Below the pieces are notes generated by a model. That model worked only from the letters and a program-made list of their open reading frames with translations, ran no database searches and was not told where the DNA came from. Source: Chara braunii (taxonomy: Eukaryota > Streptophyta > Charophyceae > Charales > Characeae). Taken from it: a stretch of DNA of 52,081 bases. The stretch lies in assembly GCA_003427395.1 (NCBI GenBank), contig BFEA01000235.1, forward strand, positions 293,759 to 345,839, written 5' to 3'. Positions 11,516 to 24,600 of the stretch are shown in pieces. Every line of letters starts with the position of its first letter. The first letter of the stretch is position 1. Both the position numbers and the translations under genes were made by a program.

Positions 11516-12803
11516 CCTGACAATAACTTTATTCCCGAAAATATTCTATATCACGAACTTCATCGCTGATCGTTCCAATTTCATTTCTTTTTTATTCTTT
11601 ACTCGCAGGTGCTTCACAATTCTTTCTCTTCTCATCATGCTGCTTATTTTTCACACTATCTTCGTTGTTCCAATTAACGTTCTTTTTAAGTACTTCCTTC
11701 CATGTGACTTACAAATTTGAGTTTGGGTTACACACGCTAGCAACAGAAGACGGGTAAACCTAGCAAACAGCAACACCATTGATGTTGTTCGCAATGCTAG
11801 GACAAAAGTCTAAATTCAGTATACATGCGATCAAGGAAAACAAAATTGAAATGAATATTTGTCTATTGCATTCGTTAGATCAAATACAATCAGAGAGTGC
11901 AGTATGACGAAGATAATATGCTGTGTTCGGGAAGAATGAATCATGTGTCAAGCTTTTTCATTAGGTTATGGATTGATTTTCTGATTACTTNACCAATCAA
12001 TAAGTTGCCACGGTGACTTACTTCCCGGGCGAGGACTCTGGTTCAAATGAAAAGGAAGAGAAGTCGTACATAAAAGATGACACTAAATGTCAGCAATCAT
12101 TTTCTTTTGGATAAACTTGTCCTTGAGAATGAGGCAGTCAACAACACTCATATTGTTGTTGAATGCACATTGGCTTTGATACTGATAAAAATAATTAGCG
12201 TAGCAAGGACATCAACCAAAGTGATGACATTGTAGGTACTGATGATTGTGATAACGCGAAAGTGGTTCATTCTCCATTGCGGCTTAAAAATCCTCCTGCA
12301 AAAAAATGTCATTCTTGATGAACCTACCTTGCGAGATAACCAGATTGTCGATGAGTACATTCTTGATGAAACTCAATTTCACATCATTAAATGTTTTTAG
12401 GGTCTCCCTTCTACCATATTTGCAGATGATATGCTCCTTTGAGCAACCGAAACCCGCCTATTGGACAAAGCTCCTTCAATAGGAAACAAATGACATCCAC
12501 CTTAAATAGACCTTTATGTGTTTGTGATTCATTTTCACAATCTCATCCCTCTTGAATGCACTTCCTGCAGCCACTACTACATTTGCACCCCCCCCTCCCT
12601 ACCACACCTGTGGCTACTGCACTCATTAATACAAATAACCATTTGCGCCACCTCTAAACCGCTTAATGTCGTTGTTGTTATTGTTATCACGGATAATAAT
12701 TCTACTACAATCAGTGCACTTACCTTGCTATATGCTTTGCGAAAGCAAAAAACAGGCTGGCATGAAAATTGTTTTGAGATTGTTTTTGGAAACATTCATA
12801 AAG
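11516..12803. other. AT-rich, no assignable gene
   Basis: Possibly more decayed transposon coding DNA. A short FADDML-like reading near 12420 resembles a LINE RT motif, but nothing around it supports that. Confidence 0.35.
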
Positions 12804-12811
12804 ACTGTGAC

Positions 12812-13481
12812 CAGGGTCGCCGGTGTTCGGGACTGGCCGAACGCCCGAACGTTCGGCATCCCCTCTCGACTCGTTCGGCCCTTCGGCCGACGGGGACTCA
12901 AAAAAACAAAAAAACAAAAAATTCAAAAAATCTGAAAAAAATATATGTTATGCAGAAGAATAAACTAAACAACATTTGCCTCAACGTTACATCCAAATTC
13001 TTTACCGAATTTGAGATAAAAATCAAATACTAAAAATAAATAATAATAATAAAAATTAGAAAAAATAAAACCAGAATGAAATTATTGAGTGGGCGAGCAT
13101 GTTTTTGGCACCGCCATCTTTGGCAATTTTTCACTTTTTTTGGCTGTGACAAATGCCATCAATATATGTGTATCTCACATAATAGAGAATCTACAAATAA
13201 ATTTAATAAAGTTTGAAAAATAATAATTTTTTTCATGTCCGAAATAAAGGAAAAACAAAAAGTGAAAAGAGAGAAAAAACAAATTAGTGAGTGGGCAAGC
13301 AAGTTTTGACACCACCATCTTTGCCGATTTTTCATTTTTTTTTGGCTGAACAGAATGGCTTCAAAATCAAAAGGGAGATACCTTACATCACAAAGAACTC
13401 ACAAAACAGTACGGGGACCCGAACGCCCGAACGTTCGGGGGTCAGCTTAGGGGCCTCCGTACGTTCGGCCTGGCGACCCTG
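12812..13481. mobile_element. hAT-type MITE (MITE-1) with 8-bp target-site duplication
   Basis: 670-bp element with inverted ends CAGGGTCGCC / GGCGACCCTG, flanked by a perfect 8-bp direct repeat ACTGTGAC (12804-12811 and 13482-13489). An 8-bp duplication and CAG-starting ends are typical of the hAT superfamily. Subterminal palindromes built on CGAACGTTCG lie near both ends. The inside is A/T-rich and has no transposase, so it would depend on a partner enzyme. A core near 12967-13012 is shared with MITE-3 copies. Confidence 0.9.
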
Positions 13482-13489
13482 ACTGTGAC

Positions 13490-14673
13490 AATAAAAACCA
13501 CTGAACAAGTATAGGAAAAGTTCCTTGAGTGGCAGCAAAAGAAACTACTTGTGGCAAATTGTTCCTTGAGTGGCAACAAAAGCCATTATGCAGTCTTTTT
13601 TTTTTTTTTTCACATAGCTTTTGATGATTGATCTCTAAAAGACAAAGCAGTCTAATATACTCAGAAAAAAGCAAAGGTCGTAGGCTCGCTAGCTAGAGAA
13701 AGTTTAATCACTATAATAATAAGGCAACTTGAGTTGGAGAGTCATGTGATGGGCGACCATCTTGCACAGTTCGGAGAGCACAAGTCGAAAAACTTTTGAT
13801 CTTGAATTTGTGACAGCAAGGCGCTGCTTATACACTGACCTTCGCCCTCCACTAACCTCTTGCCACGCCAAGCATCCATGTCTCATCCTGCCCCTTTGCA
13901 TATTACAGATACAGATCTGTTGGGGATGGTCGATCGTCGCTCATGGAAACGTATTGTGAGCTCTCTGACGCTGATATTGCTTCTATAACTTTTTATCTAC
14001 CACACCGACAAACTGAAAAGATTCCCATCCAACTTAATAAATATGCACGCATTGAAACCATTCTCAAAACGGCTCACCTCGTTGTTTCTTCCTTTGTTCT
14101 ACATATCTCCTCAACCCCGACATATTCGGTGAGATTAGCATCCCCTCAAAACTTCTCCACAAAACTTGGCAACACCACTTTCCACTCCCTCAGTTGTTGT
14201 TTCTGCTTCCCCAGCTACTCCGTCGCCACTTGCATGCACAGACTATGCTCATCTATAGTTAGGAGACCATGTCCTTCTCAAGGATCAATGTTCCTTCACG
14301 ACATCATCTCCAAAATTTTACAATAGTGCATACAAGTCTTTCTTTCTGTTTGGTCCCAAAAAAGTACATCCCCACCTGTCCTATCTTGACAGTGCTCATC
14401 GGTTGGAAGAAATTGTATCTCCATTACACAAACTCAATGCTAGTATGGATGCTTGGACATCCGTCAATGCAATGGTCCACCTTGAATACGATCACCAAGG
14501 GCAAATCCATTCAATGAGATTTCAAGAGTATCGTCGCACAGTATTGCAACAAGCTTCTATTCGTGATATGCTACAAGACTTTGACACGGACCACACATGG
14601 TGATATTTCTTTTACGTTCTTTATGTAGAATTTGATGATGAATTTGAGCATCAACATTATTTTCATTTCCACC
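13490..14673. other. No assignable gene; possible decayed coding remnant
   Basis: A plus-strand stretch at about 14230-14603 can be read almost without stops (GDHVLLKDQ, then LNASMDAWTSVNAMVHLEY, then RRTVLQQASIRDMLQDF). I do not recognise it. Composition resembles the Helitron remnant upstream. Confidence 0.3.
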
Positions 14674-15040
14674 TTTGAAGCTCGGTAGCACGGCGTATGC
14701 GTACGCGGGTTTTGCATACATGCTTACATGTACTCCCGTATGCGACATGTATGCATGTGCATGTACTCCCATACGCGGGAGTACGTTTAAAAAAAAAAAA
14801 CCGCCTAGAAAGTCTGAACAAAAAATATGAGCATAAAAATACAAACAACTTTTGCCTGGGAGTCATCTCGCAATTCTACCAAACTCGATTGAAAAAAAAG
14901 AAAAAAAAAGAAAAAAAAAAGATAACTAAAAACTAGTAAAAAGAAAATCAGAAAAAAACTAGGCTGCAATCCCAGGCGCCTGGGGCCCAATCTCCTGCCC
15001 AGGTTGGCGCCCGCACGCCCGGACAGGCATGACACTCGTT
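14674..15040. repeat. Degraded MITE-like segment related to MITE-1/MITE-3
   Basis: GC-rich flanks, A-rich middle, and at 14841-14885 the same core found inside MITE-1 and MITE-3 (ACAACTTTTGCCT, then GTCA.CTCG.AATTCT). No matching inverted ends or target-site duplication could be seen. Confidence 0.4.
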
Positions 15041-15277
15041 TGGGATTCCGAGCGCTTATAGACTGTACCTTCATTATGACAAGAACTCATAGAAATGTGT
15101 AATCGTGCGCTTGTGAATATGAAGCTACATAACGCCCAGCCATACGTTGAACAGGGCTCAAGCGAAAAGCAAAGAAAATAGAAGCGGGAAAAAGGGGAAA
15201 AAGAAGTGGATCCTCTACCGAAATGTCACAGGGTTGCTACCCAAGTGACCGCCCACCCCGCCCTTCTTGCCCATTCA

Positions 15278-15358
15278 CTATCCGAGTTTTCTGAGTTCTT
15301 CTTCGGTTCCATCCTTAGGAAGGGGTTCATAGGGATGATTGGAGTACCTGCCTGGTGG
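15278..15358 (-). CDS. Candidate terminal exon of the RecQ gene
   Basis: Phase-compatible with the HRDC exon across a 201-bp intron. Acceptor GTGTATCATTCAG, then 26 codons (PPGRYSNHPYEPLPKDGTEE, ELRKLG) and TAG. The sequence does not resemble the usual HRDC C-terminus, so this could be chance. Confidence 0.25.
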   Translation of the reverse strand, partial: PPGRYSNHPYEPLPKDGTEEELRKLG

Positions 15359-15559
15359 CTGAATGATACACACATGCGACTTGTTATAATAAACAGATGA
15401 GCACAAAACCAATCCAAACGGGTACTATATTGATAGGGGCTAACCCCTTTCCAAGCAAAGAGGCTAGGGCCTAGTGGTTACACGGAAATATTTTTATCTG
15501 AGCACACACTGATTACAACAGATTGCAATTGTATGCATCACATAGGATGAGGCACATAC

Positions 15560-15699
15560 CTCAGATAGTGAAGAAGGCTTCGAGGTTGCAATCGTGTTCA
15601 TATGCTGCGATGATAAGACAGCATGTGGGAAGATACCGCCATGCTCAGCAGCTAGCCTTTGTCGTAGGTCATCCAGTTTGCTCACAACCGCTGTTTGTT
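15560..15699 (-). CDS. RecQ exon: HRDC-like segment
   Basis: 140 bp: (E)[19 protein letters not shown] then [19 protein letters not shown] and SKPSSLSE. Acceptor GTGACTGCAG, donor GTATGT. L..LR..LA...G..PH.VLS...(I/M)..IA..KP fits the HRDC fold of RecQ proteins. It can follow the previous exon in phase, but family members usually have about 20-30 more residues here, so one exon may be missing. Confidence 0.82.
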
Positions 15700-18600
15700 C
15701 TGCAGTCACCCCTGATCCCATAAGATTCAGCCTATCTTTCGCGGCATTGTCCTGCCATCTTGATGCAGCCCCACCGACGAACATCTCCAAACTAACAAAC
15801 CGATGACCTGGCACCACAAGCAAATAGCCACTTTGAGAAGATGTTGAATTTTACTACGTCTCCTTTCCTTCTCCCTCCCTTACTGCCTCCCAATCTCCCT
15901 GCGATCACAAGCACACTGCCATCTTGTTAAGATGTAGAATTTCCCCTTCTCCCTCCCTCCCTACCTCCCCCTCTCCTCTACCGCCTCACCCCCTCCCTCC
16001 CCCATCCCATCCTTTACAGCTATTAGAAAACGATATATTCAGATGTTTTCCTCGGATAAAANNNNNNNNNNNNNNNNNNNNNNNNNNNNNNNNNNNNNNN
16101 NNNNNNNNNNNNNNNNNNNNNNNNNNNNNNNNNNNNNNNNNNNNNNNNNNNNNNNNNNNNNNNNNNNNNNNNNNNNNNNNNNNNNNNNNNNNNNNNNNNN
16201 NNNNNNNNNNNNNNNNNNNNNNNNNNNNNNNNNNNNGGCTGAAAGGCCTTCCACGATTTAGACCCCAAATTCGAGTTTCAGGGTCAGAGGCCCTGGCCAG
16301 GAAAGGCCGAGTCAGTCAGATTCAGAAAAGTCGCAGTCGGGTACCTTAGCAGTCAAGTCCAACAGGCACCCGGCAAACAGTCACATCTTAGGGGCAAAAT
16401 CATGTCTCATAATAAAAAGTCACGTTGGAAAGTCACATTCCACGAACAAAGGGCAAATCCATAGGCAAGAGTCGTGACCCAGAGGCAGGAGTCACAGTCC
16501 ACAGTCAAAACCGTGTGTCATAATCGAAAAGTCGTGACTCAAAGGCCCAAGCGGCAGCACACCAATGAAAATTCCGGAAGGTTCCAGGCCTGACATTCGA
16601 AAGCAGACAGGCCGTGGGGATGTGGTACCGGAACCAAGTCAAGCCCCAAGAAGCAGAGGCTGGCACGAGCTGAAGCTCGGTCCAAGACAATATGAGGACT
16701 GGCCAGCCTCCTCATTCAACAGATTGCTCATTCACATGAGGTGTGGAAGTGCTGGTGCACTTGTGCGCTATTGTGAGGGGGCGAAGCACTGAGCCAGAGA
16801 GCTGCGCTAGTAGAGGGAGAGAGAGGGAGCAGCTATAGCTGCCCAGCGCTGGTAGAGGGAAGGCAGCCATAGCTGCGCCAGTGCTAGTAATTAGTAGTAG
16901 ACTTCAGAGGGGTTAGTAGAGTTAGCAGTGGGTGTATTCAGAGTCGGTCCTTGAGTAGTAGAAGGTGTGTAAGTGCATGCAAGTAGGGAGAGGAGACACA
17001 GGAAGGTAGTAGACAGAGAGAAGACCGAGAGAGAAGAGAGAAGAGCTGCAAGAGAGTTACACACCTGAGTGGAGATACTGGATACTTGGGTCTGCGCTGT
17101 TGAGCGCTTATGACTGAAACTCTCAATTGCTGGTATGATAATTTGTTGGGATTCTAAAGCTGCACTACCTGGTCTTCATCTCTCTGGCCTCCAGTGTGAT
17201 TTTCGTGTGATCTCGTTCATGCTTGATGTGTGATTGTGTGGGCTCATTGGTGGTGAACTGAGAGGTTCATTGCATGACCAACATCCGACCGTTGGATGCC
17301 GACGGGTGGAATGGGCGGCTGGTCGGTCGCTGACCAATCCAGGGGCGCTGATCGTTGGCGTGACTGCTCTGATGGAGGGTACATTTCTGAAGGATTCAAC
17401 AGGGCTTGGATGATCAAGTTTAACAGAGGCAATGGACCATCACACCACTGCCGACTTGTCAGAAGTCATTCAAGTGAACAACACATTTGTTATGGATTTT
17501 GTTACTGAAAATTCCAAACCATGTAAGGAACTTAGTAGGGCATATCTAATGTTTTCCTCTCAATCAGATGAGAGAAGAATCATCCATCTGCCCACGCATC
17601 CCCAGCAATTAGCCCACACAACAGATTCCAACTCTCTGATGCCATACCAATCTGTGCTTCCATGTCCTGCTCACCTGGCCACTCAAACTCATCCTCCCAG
17701 CCACCTGGCATACCACCCTGTCTGATGGTATTGCCTGGCCCCAGGCTTCATAATGCTTCTCATTTGAAACAATGGTGCTTACCCCCCAGCTCTGAAACCC
17801 CAAATCTATTGGCATCGTGGCCATTGTCTTTCTTACACCCACCCTTAACCCCTCGTTACAGACATCTGCACACACAACCACATCCTCCAACCCTCAACCA
17901 CGGGGAAGTGAACACCACTCAGGAAAACAGACACAACTGGTCATATTTGTACGTTGATCAGTAACTACTGTTGTTCTTAGAGTCTTGTGAGTGTGAGTTG
18001 TCAAATTCTGCAAAGAAGCACTAAGGACTCAAAGGGGAGAAAGTCCACACAAGACGAGGCCATCAGATGCCATGCACACACAGTGTAAGTAAGGTGTTGA
18101 CTAGGCTGTCTAAAGAACATAAAATGGGAGTGCCTTGCAGTAGGATCTACCGATGAGGAACGACTGGCGAGTGGAAGGTTTCAAGCTTGTCATGTTCAAT
18201 TTCGAGCAAAGGAGAGAAGGGATGCTAGACTTCCGCACCATCGAGTATAGCTTTGCTCAGTGGTCCCAAGGCAAGATACGCGTTCGTTGCATATGCTGTG
18301 TGACCAAATTCTTCTTTCTGCACAAAGGCCACAAACCATACGGAATAATAAAACAATGAAAAAGCATGCGATTAAGTTGAATTAACAGCTCTAATATAAC
18401 AGCAGCAGTGAGGTCCTTATGGACAGGGGCTCAGAGTTCTGACTTCAGTGGAATTCGCATGCAAAAAGAACAGCAGGCCAAGTTATATCATAACTCTCCT
18501 TTTGTTTTTTCTTTTTTTTTTTCAGCTAACTTTCTTTTTTTTAAAATTACGCCAGTGTTGCACCCCCCCGACGGTCGGCGGCCCTTGACTGGTCGGCTGC

Positions 18601-21600
18601 CGACCTGCCGACCGATCGGCTGGTCGGCACCTACCAGTCGGGGGTCGTCGGCACCCCGCCAAAAAAAAACCGAATAACACCACCAACACCCCCATAGCGG
18701 CCCTCTTTACCTCCATACACCCCCCCAACACCCCCAACCGCTCCCAACACACTCAGTACCCCCCCCAATACCCCCTATATCACCCCTATACCCCCCTATA
18801 CCCCCACTATACTCCAACCCCAACCCCAACCCCCCCATAACCCCCACATCCCCAAAAGTTTCTCAGAGGATTTGGGCAATACTCAGCAAGCGCAGTACAG
18901 CCCCCAACTCAGATTTGAAAAAAAAATCAGTGGATGGTTGTTTTCTGATTGGTCGGCAGACCGCCGACCGGTCGGCCCTACTGGTCGGCTCCAATACGGT
19001 CGGAGGTCGGGGTCGGCGGTCGGCAGGGATGCAACCCTGAATTACACCCAAAAAAAGGGGCCGGCCACCCGACATAAAGACCGGGTCTGGGAGCTTTACC
19101 CAGTGTTATGCTTTTGACGAGACCCAACGGGACCCGAATCGAAGTACCACTCATAAGTCAAAGCTGTGATTCTACTTCCAGGGCTGAAACCCTAAACCCT
19201 AGTTGCTCCTTTACCCAGTGTTATGCTTTTGACGAGACCCAATGGGACCCGAATCGAAGTACCACTCATAACTCAAAGCTGTGATTCTACTTCCAGGGCT
19301 GAAACCCTAAACCCTAGTTGCTCCTTTCTTACCCCTACTTTTCCTACCTCTCCGCTTTCTTGCTCTATCCTTGTGTACTCCTCTCCGTTGTCACAGCGGT
19401 TTAGTGATCCCCTAAAAGCCTAAACTTCTAGTAACACACATAACTACCGCTACAATGCTAATTTTTGCATTGAACCTTAGACCCGTGTTTCCCATCATAA
19501 CCCCTCCCTTCCTACTTGTACCACACTACTTCCTTTCTCTAGCCTTGTGTACTCATCTCTGCTGTAACCCTAGTTAAGCGTATCTTAACCCCTTACATTC
19601 CTTACCTCTAACCACGCTACTTGCTTTTACTAGCCCTGCGTACTCCTCTCAGCTTATTGCAGCTGTCAGATGGGCGTAGTATCCTAGATGCAGAAGGCTA
19701 ATCACTGTGAATTTGTGTGAAACTAATAATTCTTATCCTAAACTACATCATGGCTCTCTGAAACTGGCGTCCATGCCATACCATGCCTAGGTTAACAGAT
19801 TCTGTTGGTGACGGAACGAGTGTCGTCAGGCCTTCTGTTGCTTCGTGTTGTACTCCCTGTTGGGTCCCTGCGATGCTCCAGACAAGCCTTCGTGTGATGC
19901 CTTCGATGTCTCCTAGTTTAACCTCCCCCAGGCGTTCTCTTTTAAATGTGTCGACAATTTCTTGTTGCTTGGTGGGGTCTGTTTTGCTGAGCTTCGCCGC
20001 TCTGTTTCAGTCTGCTTGATATTCAGCCTGTACGAGGTGAAGAAGAATCTGCCAAGCTTTCGGCTCGGGAACGGTGTGGGTAGCTATAGTCTCCTTACAT
20101 CTTCTCTTCCAAATTATCCAAAGCGTGAGAGGTCGAAGTCTCCGAAAAAAGGTCATTTGCCAAGTGACAGCTAGGGTTGGCGCCTGTAGTACAATTAGTC
20201 ATGTAATGCTATTACCTGGTAGGGGTGCTCCTGTTAGTGAAACCCACAATGATTCCTTTGTCTTCCAAATCTGCGTCGCCTTTGAACAGGAGAGCAAGCA
20301 GTGTAGTAGGTCTTCTGAGACACCCTCGTGGCAAAGAGCACAGAGGTCGTCTAGTGGTTGCCTTGGCACCTGTGAACGTCGCCTGCTTAGCCACTTGTTG
20401 ACTTGTAGTGCATGATAATAGATGAGTCATTGCATACTTCTGATGCGGGCGTTTCTGATTGCTAAAGGGACTTGCCACGAGATCTGAGAACCGGTACATG
20501 CTTCTGCCATCTTGTTGAAAGTGTGTCACTTGTGTTGACTGCTCGCCGCAGTAGTTTGTAGCCAAACCGGGTTGTGTAATCGAGGATGCTGGTTCTGTGT
20601 TCCGCCCCCGTTTGAGCGGAGGATGTTTTCCATGCCCACTCTGTTGGGATGAATTCAAGGTCTTGCAATTCTTCTATAGGGTTGTAGATCATGTATTCAT
20701 CATCTTCAATTGCCCTCACTTTCTTCATTGCCAACATCCTGGCCGTTACTTCGGCCGCAATCGTCTTGGAGACAACACTTATGGTCTGTCCTGGATGCTG
20801 TATGTTGTGAATGGACCACAATGCCCAGTCTCCTGCAGGACCTGTGCATTTGACACGAGATAAGGCCACTGTCGGGATAGCTTCCCATCTTCCCGTGGCC
20901 CACTCTCCTGCTTTCCATGTGGAGGGGGCCTGCAGAAGCAGCTGCCATTTTGGGGGAATTGACTGGAGGAGGGCAGTGAGGTTATCTTGCAGATTGTGCT
21001 AACCCTTGAGCGTATCTCGGAGTTCCAGACAAGTTTTCCAGCGGTTGTGCTGCTGATTCATATGTGGCTTATTTTCCAGACTCCCCGATCCAACCACGTG
21101 ATCCAGCGTCCATCCTGGGTCGTTAGTGTCCAAGGTTTATCAGCTTGGTTTTTGAGCCATTGGTTGCAGAAGAGAGGTTGGCGTAAGACTTCTTCCCTAT
21201 TTGTTGATCGGCGAGTCTTGGCCGGCAAGATTTCCCTTCAAGATTTGAGGAGATACATCTAGTAGTTTGTTTGAGAGTTGCATTGTGGTTGTTGGTGATG
21301 TTGTTGTGGTACTCTCCGACAGGCGGCCCATGATTTGGACAGCAGCCAGTAGTATACTGTAATGCTAGATGGGTTGGAGGCCTTAGGTAGTTGTCTGATC
21401 CTGTAAAGCGCCAAGGAAGTCCAAGGCAGTGTGTGGTTAGTGAGCAGTTTCACTATCCACTTGGTCTGCAAAGCTTTGGTCTGTGTGAGTGGGTCCAAAA
21501 TTCCCAGACCTCCTCGTCCTTTAGGTTGTGTGAGATATGCCCAGGCAAACTTGGGAATGAAGCTCTGGGTGGAAGGATTACCAGTCCACAGATAAGCTGT

Positions 21601-24600
21601 GGATCGCGTTTTGAGAGCACTTGTCATACACGACTCCGACGTCCAAATGGTTGCTGCGTACCAGAGCATGGAAAAGATAAGAGCACCCTTTTTTTTTTTC
21701 TTTTTTTTTCTTTTTTTTTTTTCTTTTTTTTTCTTTTTTCTTTTTTTTTGCACGTATTCCTGCTGCTCCTATTCTGGGGAGTGTCAGTCCGGTTCCTATT
21801 CCACCGGCAAGTCAGAACACCCATCTTTTCTATACATTGCTGCTGAAAGTTCCAGTTGACCTGATCGTATGCCTTCTCAAAAAAAAAAAAAGAGTATGGC
21901 AGCATTGAGTTTCTTGTTTGTGATGTACTGCGCTGACTCTTGTCAAGGATGAATCTCCCGGGGATGAATCCGGTCTGATCAATGTGGAAGCAGCTCCAGG
22001 TGATATTACTAAGCCGATTGGCCAAAAGTTTGGCCAGTATCTTGTACACCAATGTGAGTACCGTTATCGGTCGGTAATTTTCTGATATCTGTGGGGTCTC
22101 CCTTTTTGTATAGCAGTGTGACAACTCCTGTACTTATGTACTTGGCCAGTCCTTCGTGGTTGGCTGTGTTGAGGAAATTGGTCTATTCTCTCTCAAAGAT
22201 TGGCCATAATTCCTTCGACAATCCATCTCGTCCCGAAGTTTTGTTCGGTTGCAAGGAGGGCAGCGCTACCTTGACCTCCTCTGCTGTGATTAGTTTGTCC
22301 AGCTCCACACTATGCTCTTGCGACAGAGTTTTATCGAGGTGTGCAAGGAATTTCTGTCGTGTTTCTCATACTTCGGCAGGAGGATGCTGGTCCTCCCTTG
22401 AGGTGTAGAGCTGCTTGTAGAAGTCCGCTGCTACGGTCAGCATCTCATGTGGATCTGACTTTGTACTGTCCCCCTTCTGAAGCTGGTCTATGAGTTTGTT
22501 GCACGCGTTTGTTTCGATCTTCTGGAAGAAAAATTTAAACATTTTTTTCTCCCTGCTCCAGTTCCTTGACTCTGGCTCGCAGACGTAGCCATGCGTCCTT
22601 CCAGGCCTTCCAATTCGACAGCTGGCGTTTCGCTGCAAAGAGGGCTTCTTCAAGGTGTGTCTGTCCGAGTTGGGTTATCAAATCCTGCTCAGCTATTCGC
22701 AGAACCGCTTCTAGCTCCTTCTCCTTTGCCATTCTCCGTGCCGCGATGATCCTGGATGCCTTTGCTGAAGCATTGGACAGGCTTCCCACAAGTTGTGGAA
22801 AAGTATTGGCCCTTGTACCACATGCGGAGCAAGCTTCGATGATGTGCTCTTTCACGACTCTAGTTTCCCAGCAGTGAGTTATTAACTTAAAAAAAAGCCC
22901 GGTCCCCTTTTCGGAACCGCGTCTAGGAGTAGATGCAGATATATGAATTTGTGATCCAACCCCGCAGCGTATGGCAGCTAACTGATGCCCATCGCTTGAA
23001 CCGCTCCTCGGAGGTTCTCTGAGATAAGAAAGAAGTCAATTCTGGAAGCCGAGACATGTTGACTGTGGTTGCATTTGAGGTAAGTGAAAACTCTGGTTGT
23101 GGGCTGCCTCATGCGATAAGGATCGATTAGTTGATGTTCCATTATGAGGTTGTGTATAGGTGCTGCCTCGTCCTAAGCCGCTCCTCCCATCCCCAAAGCT
23201 CCTCCGGACATTCTATCCAATCCCAGGTCCAATGCTGCGTTCCAATCCCCCGACATTATGAGATGGATTGGAGTGGTGCAATGGGGAGAAAGAGAGGCTA
23301 TGAGCTCAGTTCTCTGTTGCTGTGAGCTGGGACAGTGCAGTGAAAGAAGTCGGAAGCGCTATTGTTTGTAATTGAAGTCCACTTTTACCTATCTCTCCTC
23401 TCTGTTGTCGCTGTGGACTGAGTCTAATTGCGGAGTCTGTGCTGCCATTGATTTGGAAAAACTCTCCTATTTCTTAGAAGGACAAAAAAAAAAGATCCAA
23501 GCGGGGAACTACAGCTTCATTTGAGGCACAAGTACGTCGACCCCAGAGGTTCTGCAGAGGTGGTGGGGATGTTTAAAACATTTTTAGATGTGACAGAAAG
23601 ATCGAGGTGTGGCAGAAGAGGAGAAGCAGAGTTGTTTGTGGGGTAAGCTGGCTATCATTTCAGAATAAAATTTCGGGAGGACAATGACAAATGGATTGTT
23701 CATTTGCTCAGGCTGGCATCGAAGGACTGTGAGGTTGCCCGAAGGCCCTGAAACCAATTTTGTGTCCTTTTCTTTGTATATACCCATCAGTCCATTCACC
23801 CCTCTTTCCTCCCGTTTTCCATACTCCACATGCCGTCGTTACTCAATCTATCTGTTTCTCTCTCCCTCTATACACTGTCCACCTTTCCCCTACCCCGACC
23901 TCCATCTGTCTTGCTCCATCTGTTTTTCACTCTGTCCCTCCCTCCCATCCTCATTCTGTCCCTCCATCCTTCCCTCTGTGACGCCGCCCCACCTCCCTCC
24001 TTCGCAATGCCAACTCTGTCCATCCAATATTCCATTCATCCATCCATTCATCTGTCCATCATCCATCCATGTACCCATCGATCCATTCATCCATCCATCC
24101 GTCAATCCATCAGTCCATCCATCTGTCCCTTCATCCTGTCCCTCATACTCTACGCCCCCACTCTGATCCTCCATACCTTTGGCCCTCTGTCCCTCCTTCA
24201 GTAAGATGACCATAGAAACGATTGGGCATCATGTGCGAAGAGAAAAAGCAAAGAGCCGTCATGAGTAAATTCCAACAGATAGTGTGATGTGTGAAGATAT
24301 TAGATGATGGTTGGAGGAAAGGAGAGGAAAGTCTAGCACAGAGGCTGGTGGAAGACCATGAAGCAACATAAAGAGCTGAAGTTCAAACAGGAGGGAAGTT
24401 AGGGCATGGAGAGAACGAGTGAAGTGAGGCTGTGCCAGGTGTCCAACAGTGCGGGGAACAATCGATCATCATGTTGTGTGGGAGTCACTGGGACCCTGAC
24501 AAGGTGCGATCCACAATGATCTTGAGTTGAATAACTTCGATTCAAGAACTACATAACTGCAATTCAATAAACTCCAGTTAAATATAACCCCTTTCAGTTC

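Larger units (their letters stand above)
19750..23400 (-). mobile_element. L1-like LINE, internally deleted
   Basis: A minus-strand non-LTR retrotransposon inside a RecQ intron, with parts in order: endonuclease tail, linker, RT fingers, C-terminal region and RVT zinc-binding domain. The RT palm with the FADD motif is missing, and an A-rich block (21688-21751, plus-strand T-rich) occupies the break. No target-site duplication or 3' poly(A) end was found. Confidence 0.88.

Noticed and set aside
12400-12500. FADDML-like LINE RT motif
   Set aside because: No other RT motif nearby and frame full of stops; likely chance.
23684-24213. Pro/Ser-rich and Gly/Asp-rich frames
   Set aside because: CCAT-type low-complexity DNA in a RecQ intron.
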